A stretch of DNA of 47,112 nt from Flavobacterium sp. (lineage in GTDB: Bacteria > Bacteroidota > Bacteroidia > Flavobacteriales > Flavobacteriaceae): the NCBI GenBank assembly GCA_018062725.1, contig JAGORP010000004.1:1-47112 (forward strand), written 5' to 3'. Position 1 is the stretch's first letter. Every line of letters begins with the position of its first letter. A program made the translations under genes and the position numbers. Under the pieces are notes generated by a model. It was not told where the DNA came from and did no database searches. It was given only the letters and a program-made list of their open reading frames with translations. This document shows positions 1 through 8,353 of this stretch, piece after piece.

Positions 1-2290
1 ATAGAGCACCATGTAAGTCGCCGAAAAATTTAAATCGGAATTCAGCATTCATAGTAATTTTCATGTTCGCTTCGTTAAAATCGTTCAATCCGCCTGAATT
101 TCCTGGTCCTAAACTGTACGATTGCCAACCTCTGTTGTCGTTTGACCCACCCGCAAAATAACTTCGGGAAAAAGGAATCGATTTAGAGTTTCCATAGGGG
201 ATGGCAATGCCAAAAAAACTATGGACGGCAATGACTTTGTCTCTTTTTAAATCCCAATGTTTTATAAAATCAAATTCACCTTTTACATATTGGGAATATT
301 GCAATCCGAAAACATTTCTAGAGCCATCAAGGTTTTTAGGGCGATTACTTGCACCAGCTAATAGTGAAAGTGTGTTTCCGGCTAATTCTATTTTGCTTTT
401 ATAACTGTAAAATTGTTTGTCAAAAAAATCGGTTTGCGATGTTTTAGAATAGACAAAGTTAGAGGCGAAAATCAAGTTGTTTTCGGTTAATCGGTCTTTT
501 CGCTCTTTAATACTTTTGATGGTTTTGTAGTCGTTTCCATTTGTGTTTAAAGAAGGTAATAATCCGTTTAAAGCATAATCGATAAATAAATCAGCGCCTC
601 CTTCATCTTTAGTCAGATTGCCATTTTCATCCAAAATTAGTGGATCATCATTGTAGATTTTGGCTAAATCGTTCAAACGGTTATAAGTAGAAGTGTATAC
701 ATTGAAGTAATTGGCGATATTAATGTTTTTAACGTACTGAATATTCAGAAGGTCAAATTTTACATTAGTACTTTTACTTGGAACCCAATTGTAATTGATA
801 TAAGAGGTGAAGTTTTCTTTGTCTAAACCGATGTTTTGTTGTTTGGCAAAACCTGCACTGATAAGCGTGTTAGGAAACATTGATTTAGGAATGATTTTTT
901 CGGTTCTAAATGGCAAAAACAATCTAGGAAAAGTGAGACGTAAGTCAGAACCAATTTCAGTAATATTAAAAAAGCGATTGTCTGGATTAGCTAAATCTTT
1001 AGAAGAACCAATATTTCCTCTTATTCCCAATTCTAGAGTTTCGGCACCTCTGAAGATGTTTCGAATGGAAAGGGATGTATTCCCAGAAATACCAAAATCT
1101 TGTATGTTGGAATGGGTAAAATCGGCATTGGCTTTAAATCCGTATTTGTCTTTTGAAGTCAAATAAATGTTTGTTGTTAACGTTTCGTTTTCTGGATTTT
1201 CAACATAAAAGATATTGGGATAATTAAATACTCTTAAGTTGCTTAACGATCGAAGTGTTTGGGTTCTTCTGTCTTCGCTAAACAAGCTGTCTTTTTGAAT
1301 GAAAATCGCGTCAGTTATGGCTTTAGGGCGATAACGGAGTTTGTTCGTGCTGTAAATGTTGAAATTTTTATACGTAGTACTGTCTGTATAATATTTTTGA
1401 TTTTTGGTAGCCAAATCGTTCGTGTAAACATTTACTTTTCCAATTTTGTATATTTTAAACGGTTGGGTTACGGTTGTGTCACCTTGTTTTATTTTTCTGT
1501 TGTCAATTTGAACCACTACGGGCATTTTTTTTGTAGCAGTATCAATTACAAATAAAATGTTTTGAAGTTGAAAATGATACGCTCCTTTGTTTCGGAAGTA
1601 ACTTGTCAAACGAATTCGCTCGTTGTTAAAATTCGCTTCGTTATATTGGTCGTTTTGCTTGATCAAACTGTTTTTTCGAATGGACGAATACAGCGAGTCG
1701 ATTTCTGGGGTCTCAATATCAGTGGTAATCGAGTCTAAAAAGGATGCTTCACCTTTGGTTACGGTATAGTTTATGCTTCCTCTTTTGTTTTTTGAGTAGA
1801 TTGGGGTAGCGGTTACTTTTGCGCCAAAATAACCTTGATTGGAATAATAGGCTTTGAAGCGTTTGGCTGTTTTTTTTGTTTTTAATGAGTCAATAATGAC
1901 GGGAGCTTCTCCTGTTTTTCTTAAAAAATTATGCCAACCCGAATACCAAAATGATTTTCCTAATCGATGGACTTGCTTTTGTGATAACCATTTTGAGGCT
2001 CGTGCATATTTTTCAGGATTATTAATGTATTTCGCTTTAAAAATCGAGTCCATGTTTTCTTTAGCCAAGTTAAACATGTGTAAGCGAAGCTTGAATTTTA
2101 ATAAGCTTGAATTGGGTTGTTGAATGATTTGTGCTATTAAATCTTCATCTTTAATAATGGTACTGTCTACTTCAACCTTGTTTTTGGTAAGTAGGTATTG
2201 GTTTGTTGGAACTTTTTTTACCGCATCACAAGCCGAAAAAAAGAGGGTAAATAGCAGTATAGCTGTTATATTGAATTGATGTTTGCTCAA
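1..2290 (-). CDS. tamL: TamL-like BamA/TamA-family outer-membrane lipoprotein, 3' end outside window
   Basis: Open from a TTG at 2288-2290 to the window edge (763 codons visible); the C-terminus is missing. The N-terminus is a lipoprotein signal ending in LFFSAC followed by DAVKKVPTNQYLLTKNKV, so Cys20 should be lipidated. POTRA-like repeats follow, then a 16-strand-type barrel region containing a late segment FSRSYFAGGSNDNRGW, typical of the BamA/TamA superfamily where the RGW lies near the lid-lock loop. The TTG start is chosen because a promoter at 2308-2315 lies just upstream and no in-frame ATG precedes the signal peptide. In Bacteroidetes TamL replaces TamA as partner of TamB in inserting outer-membrane proteins. 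The family assignment is solid; the symbol is inferred from lipoprotein plus BamA-like barrel. Confidence 0.85.
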   Translation of the reverse strand, partial: MSKHQFNITAILLFTLFFSACDAVKKVPTNQYLLTKNKVEVDSTIIKDEDLIAQIIQQPNSSLLKFKLRLHMFNLAKENMDSIFKAKYINNPEKYARASKWLSQKQVHRLGKSFWYSGWHNFLRKTGEAPVIIDSLKTKKTAKRFKAYYSNQGYFGAKVTATPIYSKNKRGSINYTVTKGEASFLDSITTDIETPEIDSLYSSIRKNSLIKQNDQYNEANFNNERIRLTSYFRNKGAYHFQLQNILFVIDTATKKMPVVVQIDNRKIKQGDTTVTQPFKIYKIGKVNVYTNDLATKNQKYYTDSTTYKNFNIYSTNKLRYRPKAITDAIFIQKDSLFSEDRRTQTLRSLSNLRVFNYPNIFYVENPENETLTTNIYLTSKDKYGFKANADFTHSNIQDFGISGNTSLSIRNIFRGAETLELGIRGNIGSSKDLANPDNRFFNITEIGSDLRLTFPRLFLPFRTEKIIPKSMFPNTLISAGFAKQQNIGLDKENFTSYINYNWVPSKSTNVKFDLLNIQYVKNINIANYFNVYTSTYNRLNDLAKIYNDDPLILDENGNLTKDEGGADLFIDYALNGLLPSLNTNGNDYKTIKSIKERKDRLTENNLIFASNFVYSKTSQTDFFDKQFYSYKSKIELAGNTLSLLAGASNRPKNLDGSRNVFGLQYSQYVKGEFDFIKHWDLKRDKVIAVHSFFGIAIPYGNSKSIPFSRSYFAGGSNDNRGWQSYSLGPGNSGGLNDFNEANMKITMNAEFRFKFFGDLHGAL

Positions 2291-2307
2291 TCTGATGTAA
2301 TTTAATT

Positions 2308-2333
2308 CAAAAATACACTTTTTTATGATTAGC
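2308..2333 (-). promoter_or_regulatory. Promoter of the tamL-like gene
   Basis: On the minus strand TATTTTTG (2308-2315) matches TAnnTTTG, with TTG 17 bases upstream. It would start transcription roughly 10 bases before the TTG start codon, which supports that start. Confidence 0.6.
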
Positions 2334-2417
2334 AAAAATCAAATGAATTGTATTTTATTCAAAATATTAATTTTCACTTATATTGAAGTAAATATAGATT
2401 AACTAATATAAAATTTT

Positions 2418-2425
2418 TATTTTTG
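2418..2425 (+). promoter_or_regulatory. -7 element of the pdhB promoter
   Basis: TATTTTTG matches the Bacteroidetes -7 consensus 31 bases before the pdhB ATG. No convincing -33 TTG lies at the usual distance. This also argues that the in-frame TTG at 2423 is promoter, not a start codon. Confidence 0.5.
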
Positions 2426-2455
2426 CATTTCAATTTTACAGAAGAGACATATACT

Positions 2456-3433
2456 ATGAGAACGATACAGTTTAGAGAAGCAATAGCTGAAGCCATGAGC
2501 GAAGAAATGCGCCGTGACGAATCGGTGTATTTAATGGGTGAAGAAGTAGCCGAGTACAATGGAGCTTACAAAGCTTCAAAAGGAATGCTTGACGAATTTG
2601 GTCCAAAAAGAGTAATTGATACTCCTATTGCAGAGCTTGGTTTTGCCGGAATTGCGGTAGGTTCTGCTATGAATGGTTGTCGTCCTATTGTTGAATATAT
2701 GACGTTTAACTTCTCATTGGTTGGAATCGATCAAATTATAAATAACGCAGCAAAAATGCGTCAAATGTCGGCAGGACAATTCCCAATGCCGATGGTTTTT
2801 CGTGGACCAACAGCTTCGGCTGGACAATTAGGAGCAACGCACTCGCAAGCTTTCGAAAACTGGTTTGCCAATACTCCAGGTTTGAAAGTGGTGGTTCCAA
2901 GTACAGTTTACGATGCTAAAGGATTATTAAAAGCGGCTATTCGTGATAATGATCCAGTTATTTTCATGGAAAGTGAGCAAATGTACGGTGACAAAGGAGA
3001 AGTGCCAGAAGGAGAATATACCATTCCGTTAGGTGTAGCCGATATTAAAAGAGAAGGAACGGATGTCACGATCGTTTCTTTCGGAAAAATCATCAAAGAA
3101 GCGCATATTGCAGCAGATGAATTGGCAAAAGAAGGTATTTCTTGTGAAATCATCGATTTACGTACCGTTCGTCCAATGGATTATGATTGTATTATCAATT
3201 CGGTGAAAAAAACAAATAGATTAGTAGTTTTAGAAGAGGCTTGGCCGTTTGCTTCAGTAGCTTCAGAAATTACCTATATGGTACAAGAAAGAGCTTTCGA
3301 TTATTTAGATGCGCCTGTACAAAGAATCACTACTGCCGATACGCCAGCACCGTATTCTCCAACACTATTAAAAGAATGGTTGCCTAATGCGCAGGATGTA
3401 GTTAAAGCAGTTAAAAAAGTAATGTATAAATAA
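2456..3433 (+). CDS. pdhB: Pyruvate dehydrogenase E1 component subunit beta
   Basis: This 325-residue protein is the beta subunit of the thiamine-diphosphate E1 of the pyruvate dehydrogenase complex (pyruvate to acetyl-CoA, cytoplasm). It begins MRTIQFREAIAEAMSEEM, the normal family start. It carries GEEVAEYNGAYKASKG (29-43) and DTPIAELGFAGIAVG (55-69); E60 corresponds to the glutamate that activates the cofactor. The C-terminal transketolase-like domain contains DLRTVRPMD and ends in the usual AVKKVMYK. The length fits a separate beta chain; the alpha chain is not in this window. The gene is monocistronic here, divergent from the tamL-like gene and followed by a strong terminator. ATG 2456 is preferred over the in-frame TTG at 2423, which lies in the promoter. 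Confidence 0.96.
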   Translation: MRTIQFREAIAEAMSEEMRRDESVYLMGEEVAEYNGAYKASKGMLDEFGPKRVIDTPIAELGFAGIAVGSAMNGCRPIVEYMTFNFSLVGIDQIINNAAKMRQMSAGQFPMPMVFRGPTASAGQLGATHSQAFENWFANTPGLKVVVPSTVYDAKGLLKAAIRDNDPVIFMESEQMYGDKGEVPEGEYTIPLGVADIKREGTDVTIVSFGKIIKEAHIAADELAKEGISCEIIDLRTVRPMDYDCIINSVKKTNRLVVLEEAWPFASVASEITYMVQERAFDYLDAPVQRITTADTPAPYSPTLLKEWLPNAQDVVKAVKKVMYK

Positions 3434-3530
3434 GACTGATATAGACTTTTAGAAAATTAGATCGCTTGGATTTTAATAAAGTCTAATAATCTGAGAAGTC
3501 TAAATTGTCTAACAATCTAAAAAAAAACTA
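3434..3530. repeat. Degenerate AGTCTAA-type intergenic repeat
   Basis: The spacer after pdhB consists of variants of AGTCTAATAATCT / AGTCTAAATTGTCTAACAATCTA. It encodes nothing recognisable. Similar low-information repeat words fill several other spacers in the window. Confidence 0.4.
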
Positions 3531-3536
3531 TATTTG

Positions 3537-3567
3537 AAAACTCCATCTTTTTGATGGAGTTTTTGTT
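3537..3567 (+). terminator. Intrinsic terminator after pdhB
   Basis: An 11-bp perfect stem (AAAACTCCATC 3537-3547 with GATGGAGTTTT 3553-3563), 5-base loop and T-run. Confidence 0.85.
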
Positions 3568-3624
3568 TAAAAAATAAAAATGGAATAATTATTGTCTGTT
3601 TTGTTCCTGAATTAATTAAATGCC

Positions 3625-6093
3625 ATGAAAAAAATACTCTTTTTCTTCGTTATATTTTTTGTCAATTTTACTTTTTCGCAAACGAAAGTTAGTGGGGTAA
3701 TTTATGATGATACTAAGCAAACCGTTCCTTATGCGAACGTTTGTTTTAAAGGAACTCGTGAATGTGTGACTTCGGATGAAAACGGACGATTTTATATTCA
3801 ATCAGAAAATAATCATTCCGTTTTGGTGGTTTCCTATGTGGGTTTTACTACGACAGAAATCAAACTTAATAAATCGGTGACCTACGATTTGAAAGTGGTT
3901 TTTGGAGGTTCCAATTTGTTAGAAGAAGTTAAAGTTTACGGAGGGAAAACCTCAAAGAAAAACAACCCAGCATTAGATATATTGAGAAAAATTTGGGAGA
4001 AAAAACGCAGTAACGGACTGTATAAATTCAATCAATATGCGATGAAAAAATATGAAAAAGTAGAATTTGATATGAACACCATCGATTCTGCTTTTATGAA
4101 AAATCGTGTTTTTAGAGGATTGGAATTTATTTTCAAACAAGTAGATACTTCACGAATTACAGGAAAAACGTATTTGCCAATTTTTATAAACGAATCGCTG
4201 TATGATGTGTACGGAGACAATACCAACGGCAAGAAAAAAGAAGTGCTGAACGCGAACAAAAATTCTGGATTAGGTGAAGGTGCTGGTGTAGAAACGTTTA
4301 TCAAAGATTTGTATTCTGATTATGATATCTACAATAACTACCTGAATTTCTTTGATAAAAACTTCGTTAGTCCCTTGTCTAAAACCGGAATCAATACCTA
4401 TAATTATGTCTTGGCCGATAGTACTTTTATAGATAAAAAATGGTGTTACAATATTGTGTATTATCCAAGACGTAAAAACGAATTGACTTTTAAAGGAGAT
4501 TTTTGGGTTAATGACACCACTTTTGCCATCAAAAAAATTAATATGGCCGCTTCTAAAAGTGCCAATATTAACTGGGTAAAAGATATTTATATTGAGCAGG
4601 AATTTGATGTACTTAATGATTCTGTTTTCTTATTGAAAAGAGATTATATGATGTCTGATTTTGCACTGAGTAAAAAAGAAAAGTCTAAAGGTGTTTACGG
4701 AAAAAGAACGACTATTTTTAGCGATCATAAATTTAACGAGGTCAAGCCTGATAAATTTTACAAGGAAAGTGTGAACGAGTTTGATGCCGAAGTTTACAAA
4801 AAAGATGAAGCCTATTGGGAAGAAAACCGAATGGAAAATTTGAGTAAAGACGAACTCGGCGTTTATAAAATGCTCGATACTTTAAAAACGGTTGGAAAAT
4901 TCAAGCGATTGTACAATTTAACAACAATTTTAGCAAGTGGTTATATTCAAAAAGGGCATATCGATTTTGGGCCTATCTATTCTATTTTTGGTAATAATGA
5001 TGTAGAAGGACAACGTATTCGATTAGGAGGTAGAACCTATTTTACCGCTAACGATCAATGGCGTATCGAAGGGTATACAGCCTACGGATTTAAAGACAAT
5101 AAATTCAAATATGGCATTTCGGGTAAATGGATGGTGGATAAGAAAAACCGAATTATTCTTACCGCCGGAAATCGTCGTGATGTAGAGCAAATTGGAGTAA
5201 GTTTAACCACTTCTAATGATGTTTTGGGAAGAAGTTTTGCTTCCTCTTCGGTATTTGCGAGTGGTGATAACAGTAAATTAACGAATGTGAATCTTACCAC
5301 AGTTTCAGCCGAAATTGAGCCTGTGAAAAGCTTGGTTTTCAAAACTGGTTTTTCAGTAAGAACACTCGAATCGGCTTCGCCAACTTTTAGTCTCGACTAT
5401 ATAAAAAATGGAACTACTTTTTCTAAAATCAATCAATCCGAATTTTCGTTGGGAATCGACTATACTCCGAAAAGAAAAACGGTTGGCTATGGCGTAGAAC
5501 GTTTGGAGGTTGATAATAATTATTCAAGAGTTTTTGTAAATTATAGCCAAGGGGTTAAAGGTCTTTTAAATAGCGATTTCGATTATAGTAAATTACAATT
5601 GTACTATCGTCAACCTATTTATATGGGTGGAATGGGGCGCTTGTTTGCAACTTTCGAAACCGGAAAAATATTTGGAACGGTGCCGTTAGGTTTAATGGCG
5701 GTGGTACCTGGAAATCAATCGTATTTCGTAATAGATAATACGTATAATTTGATGAACTACTATGAATTTGTAACCGATCAATATACTTCACTTCATTTGG
5801 AGCAACATTTTAATGGCAGAATTTTCTCAAGAATTCCGTTTATGAAGAAGTTAAATTGGAGAGAAATTGTAGGGTTTAAAACTGTTTATGGAAGTGTTTC
5901 AGATGAAAATAAAGCCATTAACGCTTCTGGATTAAATTATTTGGCACCAACTAAGGGTTATTTTGAATACCATGCCGGAATTGCCAATATTTTCAAAGTG
6001 TTCCGAATCGATTTTGCATGGAGAGGCAATTATTTAGAATTACCTGATGCCAAAAAATTTACGGTTAAAGCTGGTTTTGGATTCTACTTTTAA
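3625..6093 (+). CDS. DUF5686 family outer-membrane protein with carboxypeptidase-regulatory-like domain
   Basis: An exported protein of 822 residues. The signal peptide is MKKILFFFVIFFVNFTFSQ. Residues about 20-105 form a carboxypeptidase D regulatory-like beta sandwich (VSGVIYDD...VPYANV...SYVGF), the N-terminal domain common to TonB-dependent receptors. The rest matches the Bacteroidetes DUF5686 layout: a mixed region followed by beta-rich sequence ending in aromatic residues (VKAGFGFYF), as in an outer-membrane barrel. There is no TonB plug, so it is probably not a classical receptor. Its function is unknown. Its stop codon shares one base with the next gene's ATG, so the two are translationally coupled. 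Confidence 0.85.
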   Translation: MKKILFFFVIFFVNFTFSQTKVSGVIYDDTKQTVPYANVCFKGTRECVTSDENGRFYIQSENNHSVLVVSYVGFTTTEIKLNKSVTYDLKVVFGGSNLLEEVKVYGGKTSKKNNPALDILRKIWEKKRSNGLYKFNQYAMKKYEKVEFDMNTIDSAFMKNRVFRGLEFIFKQVDTSRITGKTYLPIFINESLYDVYGDNTNGKKKEVLNANKNSGLGEGAGVETFIKDLYSDYDIYNNYLNFFDKNFVSPLSKTGINTYNYVLADSTFIDKKWCYNIVYYPRRKNELTFKGDFWVNDTTFAIKKINMAASKSANINWVKDIYIEQEFDVLNDSVFLLKRDYMMSDFALSKKEKSKGVYGKRTTIFSDHKFNEVKPDKFYKESVNEFDAEVYKKDEAYWEENRMENLSKDELGVYKMLDTLKTVGKFKRLYNLTTILASGYIQKGHIDFGPIYSIFGNNDVEGQRIRLGGRTYFTANDQWRIEGYTAYGFKDNKFKYGISGKWMVDKKNRIILTAGNRRDVEQIGVSLTTSNDVLGRSFASSSVFASGDNSKLTNVNLTTVSAEIEPVKSLVFKTGFSVRTLESASPTFSLDYIKNGTTFSKINQSEFSLGIDYTPKRKTVGYGVERLEVDNNYSRVFVNYSQGVKGLLNSDFDYSKLQLYYRQPIYMGGMGRLFATFETGKIFGTVPLGLMAVVPGNQSYFVIDNTYNLMNYYEFVTDQYTSLHLEQHFNGRIFSRIPFMKKLNWREIVGFKTVYGSVSDENKAINASGLNYLAPTKGYFEYHAGIANIFKVFRIDFAWRGNYLELPDAKKFTVKAGFGFYF

Positions 6094-6704
6094 TGGAAAA
6101 AGCGGTCCAATATCTTATTCAAAAAGACAAAATTTTTCAACAAATTATCGATCAATTTGGGTTTCCAGAAATCATTCCGTCACGTCCTCAAGGATTTGAA
6201 ACCTTGGTTTTATTGATTTTAGAACAGCAAGTTTCAATAGATTCGGCGAAAGCTACATTTTTGCGAATGCGAAATGCGGTAACTTCAATAGAACCTGTTA
6301 GGTTGGTTTGTCTAACAGAGGAAGACTTTAGAAGTTTCGGGGTAAGTCGACAAAAAGCAAAATACATCAAATGCTTGTCGGAAGCCGTTTTAGATAAAAG
6401 CATCGATTTAGAAGGTTTGTCTTTAAAATCTTCGGAAGAAATCCGTTCTGAGCTTATTAAAGTTAAAGGTATTGGAAATTGGACAATCGATGTCTATCTG
6501 ATGTTTTGTTTGCAACATCCAAATGTACTTCCGCTTGGTGACGTGGCCATTGTGACGACTATGAAAGAACTTCTGGATTTGCATGAAAAAGAGCCTATGG
6601 AAGAATACGCGCAGCTTTGGTCACCCTATAAAACCATGGCGTCTTTTCTACTTTGGCATTATTATCTTCAAAAAAGAGGTAGGAAAATCACCTATCAGTA
6701 TTAA
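6093..6704 (+). CDS. DNA-3-methyladenine glycosylase-type HhH-GPD base-excision enzyme
   Basis: 203 residues. It has the helix-hairpin-helix VKGIGNW (124-130) followed by PLGDVAIV, with Asp150 in the catalytic position of the HhH-GPD superfamily. The FETLVLLILEQQVSIDSAKATFLRM segment (35-59) is the AlkA-type helix bundle. No C-terminal iron-sulfur cysteines are present, which argues against endonuclease III or MutY. AlkA-like enzymes excise alkylated bases from DNA. The protein is shorter than E. coli AlkA, as in the compact bacterial AlkA2 forms. The start overlaps the upstream stop by one base. Confidence 0.88.
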   Translation: MEKAVQYLIQKDKIFQQIIDQFGFPEIIPSRPQGFETLVLLILEQQVSIDSAKATFLRMRNAVTSIEPVRLVCLTEEDFRSFGVSRQKAKYIKCLSEAVLDKSIDLEGLSLKSSEEIRSELIKVKGIGNWTIDVYLMFCLQHPNVLPLGDVAIVTTMKELLDLHEKEPMEEYAQLWSPYKTMASFLLWHYYLQKRGRKITYQY

Positions 6705-6719
6705 GTCGAAAAAAACTTT

Positions 6720-6761
6720 TAACTTTTAATATCTAACTTTTAACTTTTTACAGTACTTTTG
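6720..6761 (+). promoter_or_regulatory. ppa: Promoter of ppa, preceded by TAACTTTTAA repeats
   Basis: TACTTTTG (6754-6761) matches TAnnTTTG 29 bases before the ppa ATG. Just upstream are three near-copies of TAACTTTTAA. Confidence 0.55.
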
Positions 6762-6790
6762 CACCCTCAAAAAATGTAAAAGATTAAAAA

Positions 6791-7321
6791 ATGACAGCTG
6801 ATAAAGTAACCACTTTCGACGTTTTAGTTGAAATTCCAAGAGGAAGTAGAAATAAATACGAGTACGATTTTGATTTAAAAAGAATGCGTTTCGACCGTAT
6901 GTTATTTTCTTCAATGATGTATCCGGCAGACTACGGTTTTATTCCTGAAACCTTAGCTTTAGATGGTGATCCATTAGATGTATTAGTATTAGTAACAAAG
7001 CCAACTTTTCCTGGCTGTGTGATTGAAGTGAAACCAATTGGTGTTTTCCACATGGCAGATGATAAAGGTCCAGATGAAAAAATTATTTGTGTACCAGTTT
7101 CTGATCCGATTTGGAATTCTTTGAATGATTTATCAGATATCAACGACCACTTATTAAAAGAAATCGAGCACTTTTTCCAAGTGTATAAAGATTTAGAAAA
7201 CAAACAAGTAGATGTTGAAGGTTGGGGAGATGTAAAAGAAGCAAGAGAAATTATCAAACAATGTGTAGATCGTTTCGAAGCTATTGAAAACAAACCAGCT
7301 GGATTGTTTAGTATAAAATAG
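6791..7321 (+). CDS. ppa: Inorganic diphosphatase (soluble, family I)
   Basis: This cytosolic enzyme hydrolyses pyrophosphate to two phosphates and so pulls biosynthetic reactions forward. Its 176 residues match the bacterial family I size. The signature DGDPLD is at 58-63, with IPRGSRNKYEYD (15-26) and YPADYGFIPET (44-54) supplying the other active-site residues. It has its own promoter and terminator. The membrane pyrophosphatase hppA lies one gene downstream, so soluble and ion-pumping enzymes for the same substrate are close together. Confidence 0.96.
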   Translation: MTADKVTTFDVLVEIPRGSRNKYEYDFDLKRMRFDRMLFSSMMYPADYGFIPETLALDGDPLDVLVLVTKPTFPGCVIEVKPIGVFHMADDKGPDEKIICVPVSDPIWNSLNDLSDINDHLLKEIEHFFQVYKDLENKQVDVEGWGDVKEAREIIKQCVDRFEAIENKPAGLFSIK

Positions 7322-7344
7322 TTTTTTTATAACGTATTTAAGAT

Positions 7345-7384
7345 AAAGGTGTTAGATTTGTAAAATAATCCAACACCTTTTTTT
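7345..7384 (+). terminator. Terminator of ppa with an embedded promoter element
   Basis: Arms AAAGGTGTT (7345-7353) and AACACCTTT (7372-7380) are followed by a T-run that ends exactly at the next ATG (7385). The loop contains TAGATTTG (7353-7360), a match to TAnnTTTG, so the next gene's promoter may sit inside this hairpin. Confidence 0.7.
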
Positions 7385-8242
7385 ATGATGAAAAGATATA
7401 TGTACTTGTTAGCGGCAGTTTTAAATGTTTCCTTTGCTTTTGGACAGGCGCTTAGTTCAGCTCCAACTTTAACCTTTACAAACAATACAGGGATTTCTAC
7501 CGATAATATCGCTACCGACGGCGAAGGTGGTTCAGTTAATATTACGGATATTGATATTCAAATTTACAATATTTCAAACACAGCTGGAGCTTTTGTGACT
7601 CCGTTGTCATGGGAAAATACTGGTTTTTACACAGCAGGTACCTTTACTGGGATAACGGCGAATGTAGCTACAGGCACAAAAGGAATGCTTATTAAATCAG
7701 TCAGTGGTGCTGAGTTTAAACTTCATCAGTTTGCCTATTTAAATTGGGGGGAAAGTCAAACTGACGGCGCAGTAAATACAATTAAAGGATATAGAAATGG
7801 TGGCGAAGTGGCTTCGGCAACTTTTCAAGGCTATAACAACCCTTTTTTGGCTTCTACAATCACTTTAAGTGCGGCTTTTGAAAATGTAGACGAAGTTCGA
7901 TTTTATATTTCTTCTGGTGGATATCAAGGATCTCAGGCTTACACCAATCATGGCATTAATTCAATTCAAGTAGGCCAACCTGTTTTAAGTCTGAATGAGT
8001 CTGAAATGAATGCTAAAATTCAAATCTTCCCAAATCCTATGTCGACTAACGTAAAAATTGATTTTCAAGATTTAGCTGAGGTAAATGTGGATGTTTTAGA
8101 TGTAAACGGACGAATGTTACTGACTCAGAAATTAAATTATAATTCAAATAGTATAAATACAGAGAACTTGTCAACAGGAATCTATATTTTTAAAATAAAT
8201 TCAAATCAAGGTGTTTTAATTCGAAAAGTAATCAAAAGTTAA
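7385..8242 (+). CDS. Secreted protein with type IX secretion (type A) sorting domain
   Basis: 285 residues. The signal peptide MMKRYMYLLAAVLNVSFAFGQ is followed by a beta-rich region (about 25-195) that I do not recognise. The C-terminal 80 residues form a type A sorting domain: IQIFPNPMSTNVKIDF, VDVLDVNGRMLL and the ending STGIYIFKINSNQGVLIRKV. Such domains direct export across the outer membrane by the type IX system. The role of the mature protein is unknown. ATG 7388 is an equally possible start. The gene begins directly at the T-run of the ppa terminator. Confidence 0.85.
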   Translation: MMKRYMYLLAAVLNVSFAFGQALSSAPTLTFTNNTGISTDNIATDGEGGSVNITDIDIQIYNISNTAGAFVTPLSWENTGFYTAGTFTGITANVATGTKGMLIKSVSGAEFKLHQFAYLNWGESQTDGAVNTIKGYRNGGEVASATFQGYNNPFLASTITLSAAFENVDEVRFYISSGGYQGSQAYTNHGINSIQVGQPVLSLNESEMNAKIQIFPNPMSTNVKIDFQDLAEVNVDVLDVNGRMLLTQKLNYNSNSINTENLSTGIYIFKINSNQGVLIRKVIKS

Positions 8243-8263
8243 TACAGAATTATACCTAAATAG

Positions 8264-8297
8264 AAAAGCAATATTCTTAATGGAGTATTGCTTTTTT
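8264..8297 (+). terminator. Intrinsic terminator
   Basis: AAAAGCAATA (8264-8273) pairs perfectly with TATTGCTTTT (8286-8295), followed by T residues. Confidence 0.85.
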
Positions 8298-8353
8298 ATT
8301 TACATTCAATTTGTTACATTTACCATATTAACTAATTAACCAACAAACAAATT

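Noticed and set aside
201..2123. Several plus-strand open frames of 60-120 codons
   Set aside because: They lie antisense to the continuous tamL-like coding frame and resemble no protein family.
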